From Candidatus Koribacter versatilis Ellin345 (GTDB lineage: Bacteria > Acidobacteriota > Terriglobia > Terriglobales > Acidobacteriaceae): a stretch of 64,000 nt of DNA. Below the pieces are notes generated by a model, which saw only the letters and a list, made by a program, of their open reading frames with translations, did no database searches and was not told the origin of the DNA. Positions 45,389-53,793 of the stretch are shown in pieces (positions within the stretch are counted from its first letter, which is position 1; each line of letters begins with the position of its first letter). Location: positions 744,001 through 808,000 of the forward strand of contig NC_008009.1 in NCBI RefSeq assembly GCF_000014005.1. Direction: 5' to 3'. The position numbers and the translations under genes were made by a program.

Positions 45389-46546
45389 TCAGGGTTTGCC
45401 GCTCGTGGGGATGCTTGCGAGACGACCGTCCTGGCTGTGAACGGCTAAGCTTCCCGACTCTTCTCGAAGGTCCGAAATGTCTGGCCAATCGCGCTCCATC
45501 GGAGTGACGAAGATTTGATAGCTCGTGGCGATCGTTTCACCAGCCTGAATTGTGCTGAATACGGGGACATCGAAGAGCGTCTTCATCTCTTTTGCGTGTT
45601 GTAGGCCGAGCGGAATAGGGCTATTCCCGAATTCCACGCCGCGTGCACGGGTGACGCCATTCCAAGGCGGATAGCTTCGCGCGCAATTCTCTTCCCAAAG
45701 AGCTATCCAGGGAAATTGGCAGCGGTCGAAGACGTAACCGGCCGCGAGTTCTAGGCGCCGATTGTGCACGGCGATGTATGCGTTCGATCGTTCTGGCTCT
45801 GTGAGAAGCGCAGCAACAAAGCCAGTGCCATTCTTATCAAATGGGAGAGACAGATCGACCAAGTGGCCCTTGATCCACGGCGCGTGCGGCCAGTCAAAGT
45901 CGCGATCCACGACAAGACTCTCCCGATCCTCATATCCTAACGGCCAGGTACGACATTGATTCGCCGACAGGTAGAGTTTGGCTTCACCTGCCGAGAAGAG
46001 CGGCTCTCCGAATGCTGCATGCTCGACCCATTGGAAATCGAGAGGAGAGTGCTTCACGTTTGTCACGCGCTCTTCGATGTGAACGGTGGATGCGCCGGCG
46101 GAAAGCAGAAGGGTGCGCTCGGCACGAAGACCGTAAACGGGCAACAAAGCTTCCATCGTGACAGACGCGCTTACATCGTCCGCGTTGCTGTAGGAGATTT
46201 TCCAGTCGCTGGCTACTGCTTCGCCATGCAAAGGCAGCCCTTGATTCGATTCGGATTCGTCCGGCAAGCCGAAATACCCTAGCGCCAGCGCGTGCCCGGT
46301 GTAACCGCAAAGCAGGCGCCCGATCGGACCGTCCCCATACGAGCTGGAGTGTAGTTGTGAGCTGAACTGCGAGGGCTCGATCGTTGACCACGGCGACTCG
46401 AACAGCGTGTTGTAGGGCGAGCCGCAGAGACGAAAATCTGCGATGTGTCCACCGCCGAGGAGCACTGTGATTTCGACCGTACCGTTCGTAAGGCGAAAGG
46501 CGCGTCGGCCCTTCCATGTTATGGGAGCGGCCTCGCAGCGATTCAT
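45389..46546 (-). CDS. aldose 1-epimerase-like (galactose-mutarotase fold) protein
   Basis: A 385-residue protein of the galactose-mutarotase superfamily: ITVLLGGGHIADFRLCGSPYNTLFESPW near the N-terminus, then GLPLHGEAVASDWKI with a conserved histidine (about 128), and EERVTNVKHSPLDFQWVEHAAFG with another near 180. Mutarotases equilibrate the alpha and beta anomers of a sugar before the 1-dehydrogenase step. It is the last gene of the six-gene minus-strand operon, its start lying one base after the stop of the SDR gene before it. The exact sugar is not known. A DUF4432/DUF4380-type non-catalytic homologue is an alternative. Confidence 0.7.
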   Translation of the reverse strand: MNRCEAAPITWKGRRAFRLTNGTVEITVLLGGGHIADFRLCGSPYNTLFESPWSTIEPSQFSSQLHSSSYGDGPIGRLLCGYTGHALALGYFGLPDESESNQGLPLHGEAVASDWKISYSNADDVSASVTMEALLPVYGLRAERTLLLSAGASTVHIEERVTNVKHSPLDFQWVEHAAFGEPLFSAGEAKLYLSANQCRTWPLGYEDRESLVVDRDFDWPHAPWIKGHLVDLSLPFDKNGTGFVAALLTEPERSNAYIAVHNRRLELAAGYVFDRCQFPWIALWEENCARSYPPWNGVTRARGVEFGNSPIPLGLQHAKEMKTLFDVPVFSTIQAGETIATSYQIFVTPMERDWPDISDLREESGSLAVHSQDGRLASIPTSGKP

Positions 46547-46547
46547 C

Positions 46548-47306
46548 CTAGATCGTCAATCCACCATCAATGGCAAAGGCTACACCAGTGACGAATGCTG
46601 ATTCGTCGGATACCAGGTATAGCGCGGCGAGCGCGATCTCTTCCGCAGTGCCGAAGCGGCCCATTGGCTGGCGTGCGATGAAATTCTTCTTTGCTTCCGC
46701 GGGATCGGGGAATGCGGCAAGTCGCTCAGAGAGAGAAGGTGTGTCCACCGTACCGGGGCAGAGGCAATTCACGCGAATATTGTCGCGAACGTAATCCAAC
46801 GCCATCGACTTCGTGAGCCCCACGACTGCTGCCTTCGTAGCGGTGTAACACGCGCGATCTACGACGGCCCGCAGAGCCGTAGCTGACGCGGTGTTCAGGA
46901 TCACTCCGCCGCCATGCTCCTTAAAGTGCGGAACAATCGCGTGGCAGAACAGGTACATACTTTTTACGTTGATGGCCATCGCGCGGTCCCACTGTTCTTC
47001 CGTGGTGACATCGATCTTGCCAGCCGGCACGATTCCTGCGTTGTTGAACAGGATGTCGATTTTTCCGAAGCGTCCGATCGCTGTGTTCAATGCGTTTTGT
47101 ACATCCGCGCTCTGACTGACGTCGCCCCGAAGCGCCAGGCAGATTCCGCCTGAACTGGTGATTTTTGAAGCCAGGTGTTCGAGTTTGCCGCCATCGAGAT
47201 CGATCGCGAGGATGTGGGCGCCTTCCGACGCAAATAGCTCGGTGGAGGCTTTGCCGATTCCAGCAGCGGCGCCCGTAACGATAGCGGTTTTTCCTTTGAG
47301 TTTCAT
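46548..47306 (-). CDS. SDR dehydrogenase, 2-keto-3-deoxy-aldonate dehydrogenase-like
   Basis: A 252-residue classical short-chain dehydrogenase. TGAAAGIG (about 11-18) binds NAD(P), NNAG is at about 88-91, and the catalytic YTATK follows a serine in NTASATA. VNCLCPGTVDTPSLSERLAAFPDPAEAKKNFIARQPMGRFGTAEEIA recalls 2-keto-3-deoxy-L-fuconate and -L-rhamnonate 4-dehydrogenases, which make the 2,4-diketo acid cleaved by FAH-family hydrolases. That assignment is by resemblance and context. Its ATG overlaps the stop of the other SDR gene by 4 bases. Confidence 0.85.
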   Translation of the reverse strand: MKLKGKTAIVTGAAAGIGKASTELFASEGAHILAIDLDGGKLEHLASKITSSGGICLALRGDVSQSADVQNALNTAIGRFGKIDILFNNAGIVPAGKIDVTTEEQWDRAMAINVKSMYLFCHAIVPHFKEHGGGVILNTASATALRAVVDRACYTATKAAVVGLTKSMALDYVRDNIRVNCLCPGTVDTPSLSERLAAFPDPAEAKKNFIARQPMGRFGTAEEIALAALYLVSDESAFVTGVAFAIDGGLTI

Positions 47307-48118
47307 TTCTTCGTGGATGCTCCTGTGCCGCCTTCCTGGAAGGCCATGCCGCCTGCGGGAACAAGCATACCGCCGTCCACCAGCAGTGCGGCGCCCGTGA
47401 TGAACGAAGACATTGGCGAGGCGAGATAAAGAACAGCGTCGGCGACCTCGTCCGGTTTACCGATGCGACCGAGCGCGTGCATTCGATCGCAGGTGCGAAT
47501 CACGGATTCCGGGTCGGGTGAAAGACTCGCCGCCCAGTGGAGCATCGGCGTGTCGATGGTACCGGGGCAAACGCAATTCACGCGAATGCCTTTATGCGCA
47601 TAGTCGAGGGCCATGGCCCGCGCCAGACCGAGGACCGCGTGTTTCGAGGTGACGTAAGCCGCGGAGTTCTGGATCGCGGTGAAACTCTGCACCGAGCCGA
47701 GCACGACGATTGCACCGCCATTGCTTATCATGTGCGGCACGCAGAACTTCGAGATGAGAAAGCACCCTTTGAGGTTCACTCCGATGACGCGGTCCCAATC
47801 GTCTTCAGGAGTGGTAATGACGTCGCCGTAGTATTGAATGCCGGCGTTGCTGACCAGGATGTCAATCTGCGAATGCTTCGTGATGACGTCGCCGACAGCT
47901 TGCTCGACATCCTTCGACTTGCTGACATCGCATCGAAAGAATTTGCACTCACCGCCGTGCGCGCGGATCGCGGCTGCAGTCTTCGTGCCTGCGTCCTCGT
48001 TAGGATCGAGAATGGCGACTGACGCACCGGCCAATGCGATCTTGCGGGCGCAGGCTTCACCGATACCCATCGCGCCACCGGTAACAACGGCGACCTTGCC
48101 GGAGAGATCGATCTTCAT
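47303..48118 (-). CDS. SDR dehydrogenase, sugar 1-dehydrogenase-like
   Basis: A 271-residue classical short-chain dehydrogenase: TGGAMGIG (about 13-20), SNAG (about 91-94), catalytic serine in VLGSVQS and YVTSK. The tail VNCVCPGTIDTPMLHWAASLSPDPESVIRTC...HALGRIGKPDEVADAV resembles L-fucose/aldose 1-dehydrogenases of non-phosphorylative pathways, which oxidise the sugar to the lactone. It is 33% or so like its neighbour by eye only, clearly not a recent duplicate. It sits after the GH38 gene (10-bp gap) and overlaps the next SDR gene by 4 bp. Confidence 0.82.
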   Translation of the reverse strand: MKIDLSGKVAVVTGGAMGIGEACARKIALAGASVAILDPNEDAGTKTAAAIRAHGGECKFFRCDVSKSKDVEQAVGDVITKHSQIDILVSNAGIQYYGDVITTPEDDWDRVIGVNLKGCFLISKFCVPHMISNGGAIVVLGSVQSFTAIQNSAAYVTSKHAVLGLARAMALDYAHKGIRVNCVCPGTIDTPMLHWAASLSPDPESVIRTCDRMHALGRIGKPDEVADAVLYLASPMSSFITGAALLVDGGMLVPAGGMAFQEGGTGASTKK

Positions 48119-48128
48119 AGCCGTTCCC

Positions 48129-51100
48129 CTATCGCGGAGCTGTATGGAGCCGAATCGTTAATACCTGGAATGGTTTGATGGAGACTGCAATGCCGCCGGA
48201 ACCGACGGGAAGCGGGGCCTGATTGTCCTCGAGAAGGTTACAAGACCATGCCTGTTCGACCTTGACGTACTTGCTGGCGATTGTGAACTGAGAAGCCTCG
48301 CCCGAGGCATCCTGCAGCCGAAGGATTGTGCGATCGCCGTCTTCTGCACGCTTCCAGGTGAGCAGATTGATTTTCGAATTGCTGATCGCGAGCAGTTCAG
48401 CTTGTTGGCTCGGGAGCGGCGAGGTGTCTGTCGAAGCGCCGATGTCGTCGCGTTCCAACGGAGTCAGCGCATTCCAGCCGAAGTGATTGAGGGCTGCGGG
48501 ATCGAACTTCGCGTCGCTGGTGACGGCGTAGCGGAAGGTGAAATCGCCGCCTTGCCATGCTGGAAAGTTCGTGCCCCAGTAATTGTTCATCAGCCACGAG
48601 AAGATCGTGCTGCTTTTTGGCTTGAATTCCGCGGGCCATGCGCCGCGCATGATGTCACCGAAGGTCGTGAGTGGTGCGTCGAGCGGAACCACCGTTGCGG
48701 ATATCTGTGGATTGTAGACGGCGGCCCATGTCGTAGGCAGATACCACTCGCGGCTGCCGCCTGCGAGTTCGTCTTTCGCGGGATTCACCCACCCTGTTTG
48801 CGAGCCGTAAGTGAACTGCGGATCGGCGACTGCGAAGGGGAAGGCGATGTAAGCGGATTCGCGAGTGAGCACGCGTTCTTTGTGAACGCGATACGTAAGG
48901 AAGACTTGCTTTTGCGAACTGGGTAGGAAGATCTCAGTTTCAATTGAAGTCGTATTGGTCGCACTCGAATGCATCGTGATCCTGATGCCGAGGGGCGTGC
49001 GCTGTGCCGAAACGACGGTGGCCGACTGCGCTGCATGTGCGGTCAGCGCAGGAAGATTGAGCCCGGCGCCGAATCGATAGAGCGAGTTGCGTGGGTATTC
49101 GTCACCGCCGGTGACGTAGAGATACGCGCCGAATTTATAGGGACTGTTCTGGTCCACCAATTCGCGGCCGAGTTGTTTGTCATAAACACTCGCGATGGCG
49201 CCGCCTGAAGGCGCGATCGTAACGCGATAGAAGTCATTCTCGAATACATTGCCGTGAAGGCTTTCGGGTTCGTGGGAAGCCGCACTGGTCGGGCGAATCG
49301 TGAAGAGCTTGTATCCGATTGCAGGGACGTCCGAGGCGGTGAACCGCACCCGCACATTGCCAGGACCGAACCCCGGAAGCGAGATGCCCTTGCCTTTGAA
49401 GCGAACCTCGAGTGGAACTTCAGATCCCGTCGTGGCATCCACGAGCGTGCTGCCGTCCGGCAGGTCGGTTTCGACGACGCCTGAACGTTTCCAGTTGAGC
49501 GAATTGAAAACCGCGACTGACGCTTCTTTCGGATGGACCAACGCTTCCAATTGCGCCCATCCACGCTGGATGGATTCGTCGATGTCGTTGCGCGCGCGTG
49601 TGACGCGGGCCCCCTTCAACGCGATCTGGTCTTCGCTCTGGTGGTGTTCCGGCTGCGTCGTCGCGCCAACGTAGGTCCAGGTGTGCTCGTCATACGTCAG
49701 CTCGTTCCACCATGCGTCATCGAGCAAAGTGTGATCTGGAATAACACGAGGGTCGATCGACGATACAGCGGCACCCAACACCTCTGCGGTTGCAATCCGA
49801 TGCTGGTTCTCGCGATGAATCGCAGTGTGGGCGGCGTCACTTCCGTAGCCGTCCTCCCAGTAAGGGCCGAAATCGCCGCGATAAACAGGGATTTCCCCTT
49901 TCCACTCTTGCTCGATCTGCGCCATCGCGGAGTGAACCGTCGAGAACTCGAGTTTCGGCCAGGCGTATTCGTGGTTGAACGTGCCAACAATTTCGCTTTG
50001 TTCCTTCGCGAGCGGAGTGTTCTCCAACTGCGTACCGAAAATGATCGCGGTGTTCGCCGTATAGTCGGGACGCGTGTAGGCCTGCAGGAAGACCGGCAGC
50101 GAATCACGTATAGATTCCATGCGCCACGGTCCGCCAAATAAAGTATGGGCTTGCAGGTAAGCGCGGGAATACCACATCAGCACCCGGTTGCCATCTGGGC
50201 CTTCCCAATAAAACGGAGACTTCTCATTCCAACGGCCGAGCAGCATGATCGGCGCGCGCCAACTGTTGCTCGCTGCGATGAAGTATTTGATTCCCGCGTC
50301 ATGAAGCACCGATGCGTATCCCCATGTGTACGCGGGAACGTCGACGATTTGCGCGGCATCTGCGGTGGGGAGTTTGTACTCACGCGCGAGTTGATGCTGG
50401 TTGTAAAACGAGCGCGCCAGCGCCTCCACTGAGGCATTGCCGGTGTGCTGGTTGGCGAACTCCGGTGGAATCGTGATGCTGCCATCGCGAACGTATTGCA
50501 AGAACTGCTCGCGCGCTTCAGCAGAACGGCCGTTCAGATATTGAGTGGCCACCCAGCTACCGTCGAGTGTCCAGCGGAAATCTGGCGTCTTCTGGATCAA
50601 GCCCATCGCCGCGTCAATAGATTGAGAGTGGAGTTCCGCGACCTTCGCGGCGTAATCGGTGAAGCCCACATCAAGGTGTTCGTGCGGGATGATCGCAACC
50701 GCCCATTTCTTTGCAGGAGTGATCGTCGCGGTCGCCTTCGAGCCGCTAAGGCTTGCGGTTGCTTCTTGAGGACCGCTCCATTCAGGGACATCGAAGCTCG
50801 CACGGATCTCGCCGAACTCGCACTCGGAGGAGAACTCTTTTGCCAGTTGAGTGCTGCCTGTCTGAAGTTGGATCGTTCCACTCTTGGGCAGCGCGCCTGC
50901 GCTCGCGAATACGTCGACGACTTCCGTACTGCCATTCTTGCCGGCACGATAGAAGATCGTTGGTTCAATTTGCGCACTGAACGCGTGGTCGTCGTAAGTT
51001 GCAGAGGGATCTTGGGTGAGTTCCAGTGCGTCGTACACCAAGCCGGTGTGTCCGGGAGCGATGGCGCCGAGAGAATTCTGCGGAGTGGCAGGAGCGTCCA

Positions 51101-51626
51101 TTGCGGTGAATACAAGCGTGTTCTCGCCTTGATGTAGCCACGAAGCGGGAATCGCGATTACTTTTTCATCCGTCGACGTTTGGGGAACAAACGTTCCTTC
51201 CCAGTCGCCAGCGTTGAAATCGAGCTTGGGATGAAAGTAAAAGTAACCCGAGTGGCCGTTGATTTCCAGTTTCAAAAACGAAAGACGCGGCGTCTCGTAC
51301 AACATCGCGATTTTAAGGTGGTAAACGCCCCGCGGAGCATCTTTCAACGCAAACTTCAGCGTGTAAGGATGCACTCTCCCACCCGTCATTCCGTTCGCCG
51401 GGCCTGGTTGAAAGCGGTACCAGTCAGAGTCCTTGTTGTGTCCAACGACGAACGTTAGGTCACTCTTCGGGTCCGCGTGGTCGATGCCCTGGTCGCGAAA
51501 CTCGCCCGAAGAGTGATTGAAGGTCCCGAGCTTCCAGATGCTTTGCTCTTGTGCGCCAGCTATAGTTGGCGAAATCAACGATGCGAACAGAACTGCCTGG
51601 GCCAGGAAATTCCACCGGGTCTTCAT
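48129..51626 (-). CDS. secreted GH38-like glycosidase with N-terminal PL4-type carbohydrate-binding domain
   Basis: A 1165-residue exported enzyme from the ATG at 51624-51626 (signal peptide MKTRWNFLAQAVLFASLISPTIAGA). Residues about 28-205 (IWKLGTFNHSSGEF...LSFLKLEINGHSGYFYFHPKLDFNAGDWEGTF) resemble the carbohydrate-binding third domain of family 4 rhamnogalacturonan lyases. A linker domain (about 215-305) precedes a GH38-like catalytic start with HEHLDVGFT, giving zinc-site residues H315, H317 and D319; the C-terminal ~500 residues form beta-sandwiches (NDFYRVTIAPSGGAIASVYDKQLGREL). I cannot place the nucleophile aspartate with certainty. It starts two bases after the dehydratase stop, within the operon. 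Specificity for alpha-mannosides or another linkage is open. Confidence 0.78.
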   Translation of the reverse strand: MKTRWNFLAQAVLFASLISPTIAGAQEQSIWKLGTFNHSSGEFRDQGIDHADPKSDLTFVVGHNKDSDWYRFQPGPANGMTGGRVHPYTLKFALKDAPRGVYHLKIAMLYETPRLSFLKLEINGHSGYFYFHPKLDFNAGDWEGTFVPQTSTDEKVIAIPASWLHQGENTLVFTAMDAPATPQNSLGAIAPGHTGLVYDALELTQDPSATYDDHAFSAQIEPTIFYRAGKNGSTEVVDVFASAGALPKSGTIQLQTGSTQLAKEFSSECEFGEIRASFDVPEWSGPQEATASLSGSKATATITPAKKWAVAIIPHEHLDVGFTDYAAKVAELHSQSIDAAMGLIQKTPDFRWTLDGSWVATQYLNGRSAEAREQFLQYVRDGSITIPPEFANQHTGNASVEALARSFYNQHQLAREYKLPTADAAQIVDVPAYTWGYASVLHDAGIKYFIAASNSWRAPIMLLGRWNEKSPFYWEGPDGNRVLMWYSRAYLQAHTLFGGPWRMESIRDSLPVFLQAYTRPDYTANTAIIFGTQLENTPLAKEQSEIVGTFNHEYAWPKLEFSTVHSAMAQIEQEWKGEIPVYRGDFGPYWEDGYGSDAAHTAIHRENQHRIATAEVLGAAVSSIDPRVIPDHTLLDDAWWNELTYDEHTWTYVGATTQPEHHQSEDQIALKGARVTRARNDIDESIQRGWAQLEALVHPKEASVAVFNSLNWKRSGVVETDLPDGSTLVDATTGSEVPLEVRFKGKGISLPGFGPGNVRVRFTASDVPAIGYKLFTIRPTSAASHEPESLHGNVFENDFYRVTIAPSGGAIASVYDKQLGRELVDQNSPYKFGAYLYVTGGDEYPRNSLYRFGAGLNLPALTAHAAQSATVVSAQRTPLGIRITMHSSATNTTSIETEIFLPSSQKQVFLTYRVHKERVLTRESAYIAFPFAVADPQFTYGSQTGWVNPAKDELAGGSREWYLPTTWAAVYNPQISATVVPLDAPLTTFGDIMRGAWPAEFKPKSSTIFSWLMNNYWGTNFPAWQGGDFTFRYAVTSDAKFDPAALNHFGWNALTPLERDDIGASTDTSPLPSQQAELLAISNSKINLLTWKRAEDGDRTILRLQDASGEASQFTIASKYVKVEQAWSCNLLEDNQAPLPVGSGGIAVSIKPFQVLTIRLHTAPR

Positions 51627-51628
51627 GA

Positions 51629-52822
51629 TCACCATTTCGGTTGCGTGATGACACCGCCGCCGCGGCGAGGGTCGTCTGTCCACGCGCCCATTTCGTGCTG
51701 CTTCGAGAGTTCGTGGTAGCGAGCGAGCTTGTCTCGGTCCAGCGACACGCCTAGTCCGGGGCCGGTCGGGACTTTCATCGCCCCGTTCTCGAACTTCAGC
51801 ATGCCGCCTTCGAGGATGTCATCCTTCAGGTGGTGGTAGTGGGAATCGCAGGCCAGGGTCAGATTCGGCAGGCACGCGGCCAGATGCAGCATTGCAGCCT
51901 GCGAGATGCCGAATTCCGCACCGCTATGCATGCCGGCGTCCACACCGAGCGCTTCGCAAATCTGCCCTGCGAGCTTGGCGCGATGAATTCCGCCATACCA
52001 GTGCGGATCGAGCAGCACGACATCCAGCACGTCGGCCATGATGTTTGGCGCGAGATCTTCGAAGGCAAACACCGACATGTTCGAAGCCAACGTGACCCAC
52101 GGAGCCTTTGCATTCACACGTTGCATCGCGCGCATGCCCCAGACGGGGTCTTCGAGGTACTCCATGTTGTAGTCGTGCAGGCGGCGGGCGACGTCAATCG
52201 CGGTAGTTGCCGTCCACACTGCGTTGGGATCGAGGCGAATACGGTGTTTTGGGAACTGCTTGCGCAGCGAGATGAAGGTATCAATCTCTTCATCTGGCGG
52301 CAGAACGCCGTTTTTGTATTTGAGCGTTTTAAAGCCGTAGCGATCAACGAGCGCCTTCGCGAAAGCAACCATCTGCTCAGCGTTCGAGACTTCGCCCGTC
52401 CCCTCGTCATTTGCATAGCGATAGAACAGGTAGGCAGCGAAGGGAACTTCGTCGCGGATGCGTCCGCCAAGGATGTCACAAACCGGCCGGTTCAGCGCCT
52501 TGCCTTGAATGTCGAGGAGCGCGAACTCGATACCGGCAAACCCGAGAGCGAATCCGAAAAGCTTCACCGAACTCGGCGTTGCGACCTTCCAGCGAATCCT
52601 CTCAAGATTCATCGGGTCTTCGCCAATCAGTTGCGGCTTGAGATCGGCAAGCTGTCCTTCGCGGCTCGCACCTGTATAACACTCCCCGAGGCCGGTGATG
52701 CCTTCGTCGGTTTCGACCTCAATAATGATGCGCGAAAAACCAGGATGAGAGCCGATGGAGTAGCGCAAAGGCGCTTCAATCGGGATGAACGCACGCGTCC
52801 AGCGAATATCGGTAATTTTCAT
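51629..52822 (-). CDS. enolase-superfamily acid-sugar dehydratase, glucarate-dehydratase subgroup
   Basis: A 397-residue enzyme from the ATG at 52820-52822 (upstream GGAG). Capping domain about 1-130, barrel about 135-370. The basic pair is K168-Y-K170 (LKYKNG), metal ligands D198 (LDPNAVW), E224 (YLEDPVWG) and probably N248 (ASNMS), with D272 (LDPHWYGG) and H299 (GMHSGAEFGIS) as the acid-base dyad. These line up with the KxK, LDPN, ATNM, ADPH and HSNNH elements of glucarate dehydratase. It would remove water from a six-carbon acid sugar to a 2-keto-3-deoxy acid. In this operon the substrate is more likely an aldonate made by the SDR and lactonase. Confidence 0.87.
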   Translation of the reverse strand: MKITDIRWTRAFIPIEAPLRYSIGSHPGFSRIIIEVETDEGITGLGECYTGASREGQLADLKPQLIGEDPMNLERIRWKVATPSSVKLFGFALGFAGIEFALLDIQGKALNRPVCDILGGRIRDEVPFAAYLFYRYANDEGTGEVSNAEQMVAFAKALVDRYGFKTLKYKNGVLPPDEEIDTFISLRKQFPKHRIRLDPNAVWTATTAIDVARRLHDYNMEYLEDPVWGMRAMQRVNAKAPWVTLASNMSVFAFEDLAPNIMADVLDVVLLDPHWYGGIHRAKLAGQICEALGVDAGMHSGAEFGISQAAMLHLAACLPNLTLACDSHYHHLKDDILEGGMLKFENGAMKVPTGPGLGVSLDRDKLARYHELSKQHEMGAWTDDPRRGGGVITQPKW

Positions 52823-52836
52823 GAGAGCTCCGCCAG

Positions 52837-53679
52837 CTAACGCTGGTTGGCGAGTAATTGTCCCTTGATGCCGGCCCGCACGCGACAAATATGCCAGCGG
52901 CTGAGATTGGCAAAATACATCTCATCGTGATGCGGACCGCCGAAGGCGATATTCGTGGGACTGGCGAGCATCGTTCCTTCACTATCGGCGACGAATAGTT
53001 TGACTTCACCGTTCGGTGAAACGCAATACACATTGTGCGACGCGTAGCAGGTGACGTACAGATTTCCGGTCGCATCGAGTGCCGCGCCATCCGGAACGCT
53101 GTGCAGGCCGCTCCCGTATACGCGGGCTTTACCCGTCACTTTACCGCCCGCAACCGGCACGGCGAGTACATTGTCTTCTGTGCTTTGTACAACGAAGAGC
53201 GTCTTGTCGTCGGCACTCAGCGAGAGGCCATTCGGGAATGAGAGATCCGAAAGCAGTTTCTCAATCTTGCCATTCGGTCGCAACACGAACAAAAATCCAT
53301 CGTCGCCGTGAAACTCACCGGAGTCGCTGAAATAAAGATTGCCTTCGCGATCGAAGACGGCAAAATTCGGCGTGCGAAGGCGGTAGCGGCCCACGCGATC
53401 CCACGACCGGACGACTTTTCCGGAACGATCGAGTTGAATGAGTGCGCTGAGTTTAAAGTTGCAAACGAACAATTCCTGGCGCGACGAAAATGTCAGGCCA
53501 AGATTGAAGCCGCCGAGTGTGGTCACCAGCTTCACTTTTCGTTTCGCGTCGATGCGATAAATTTGGCCGAGTTCACCGCCGGCCCAGAGGTTTCCGTCGG
53601 CATCGAAGGCAAGACCTTCAGGATGGTCAAGGCCATCGGCGAAGACTTCGAAACGATCCATCGAGACAAGCGAGGTCAT
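52837..53679 (-). CDS. SMP-30/gluconolactonase-family lactonase
   Basis: A 280-residue six-bladed beta-propeller. The family metal-site segments are visible: HPEGLAFDADGNLWAG near the N-terminus (glutamate ligand), PNFAVFDREGNLYFSD, FPNGLSLSADDKTLFV (asparagine) and VPDGAALDATGNLYV (aspartate). It would open a sugar lactone produced by a 1-dehydrogenase. It is the first gene of the six-gene operon, with the dehydratase starting 14 bp after its stop. ATGs at 53679 and 53661 are both possible and neither has a good ribosome-binding site. A probable -10 (TATACT, 53698-53703, minus strand) and a palindrome lie just upstream. Confidence 0.88.
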   Translation of the reverse strand: MTSLVSMDRFEVFADGLDHPEGLAFDADGNLWAGGELGQIYRIDAKRKVKLVTTLGGFNLGLTFSSRQELFVCNFKLSALIQLDRSGKVVRSWDRVGRYRLRTPNFAVFDREGNLYFSDSGEFHGDDGFLFVLRPNGKIEKLLSDLSFPNGLSLSADDKTLFVVQSTEDNVLAVPVAGGKVTGKARVYGSGLHSVPDGAALDATGNLYVTCYASHNVYCVSPNGEVKLFVADSEGTMLASPTNIAFGGPHHDEMYFANLSRWHICRVRAGIKGQLLANQR

Positions 53680-53697
53680 GTTCGAATTAACGCAAAA

Positions 53698-53743
53698 AGT
53701 ATATCAATATCACTTGTTTGATAAACAAAAAAACATATATAGT
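53698..53743. promoter_or_regulatory. divergent promoters with TTGTTT-GAT-AAACAA operator
   Basis: A perfect 15-bp palindrome, TTGTTT-GAT-AAACAA, covers 53714-53728. Toward the minus strand a TATACT box (53698-53703) lies 10 bases away; toward the plus strand TTGTTT (53714-53719) is 18 bp from TATAGT (53738-53743). The palindrome thus overlaps the -35 side of promoters for both the six-gene operon and the FAH-type gene. A GntR- or LacI-type repressor is likely, but none is encoded in the window. Confidence 0.6.
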
Positions 53744-53793
53744 TTCTTTCTGGCGGAAGTCAAGCAAACTCTGACGGTTTCGGGAGTGAATCG

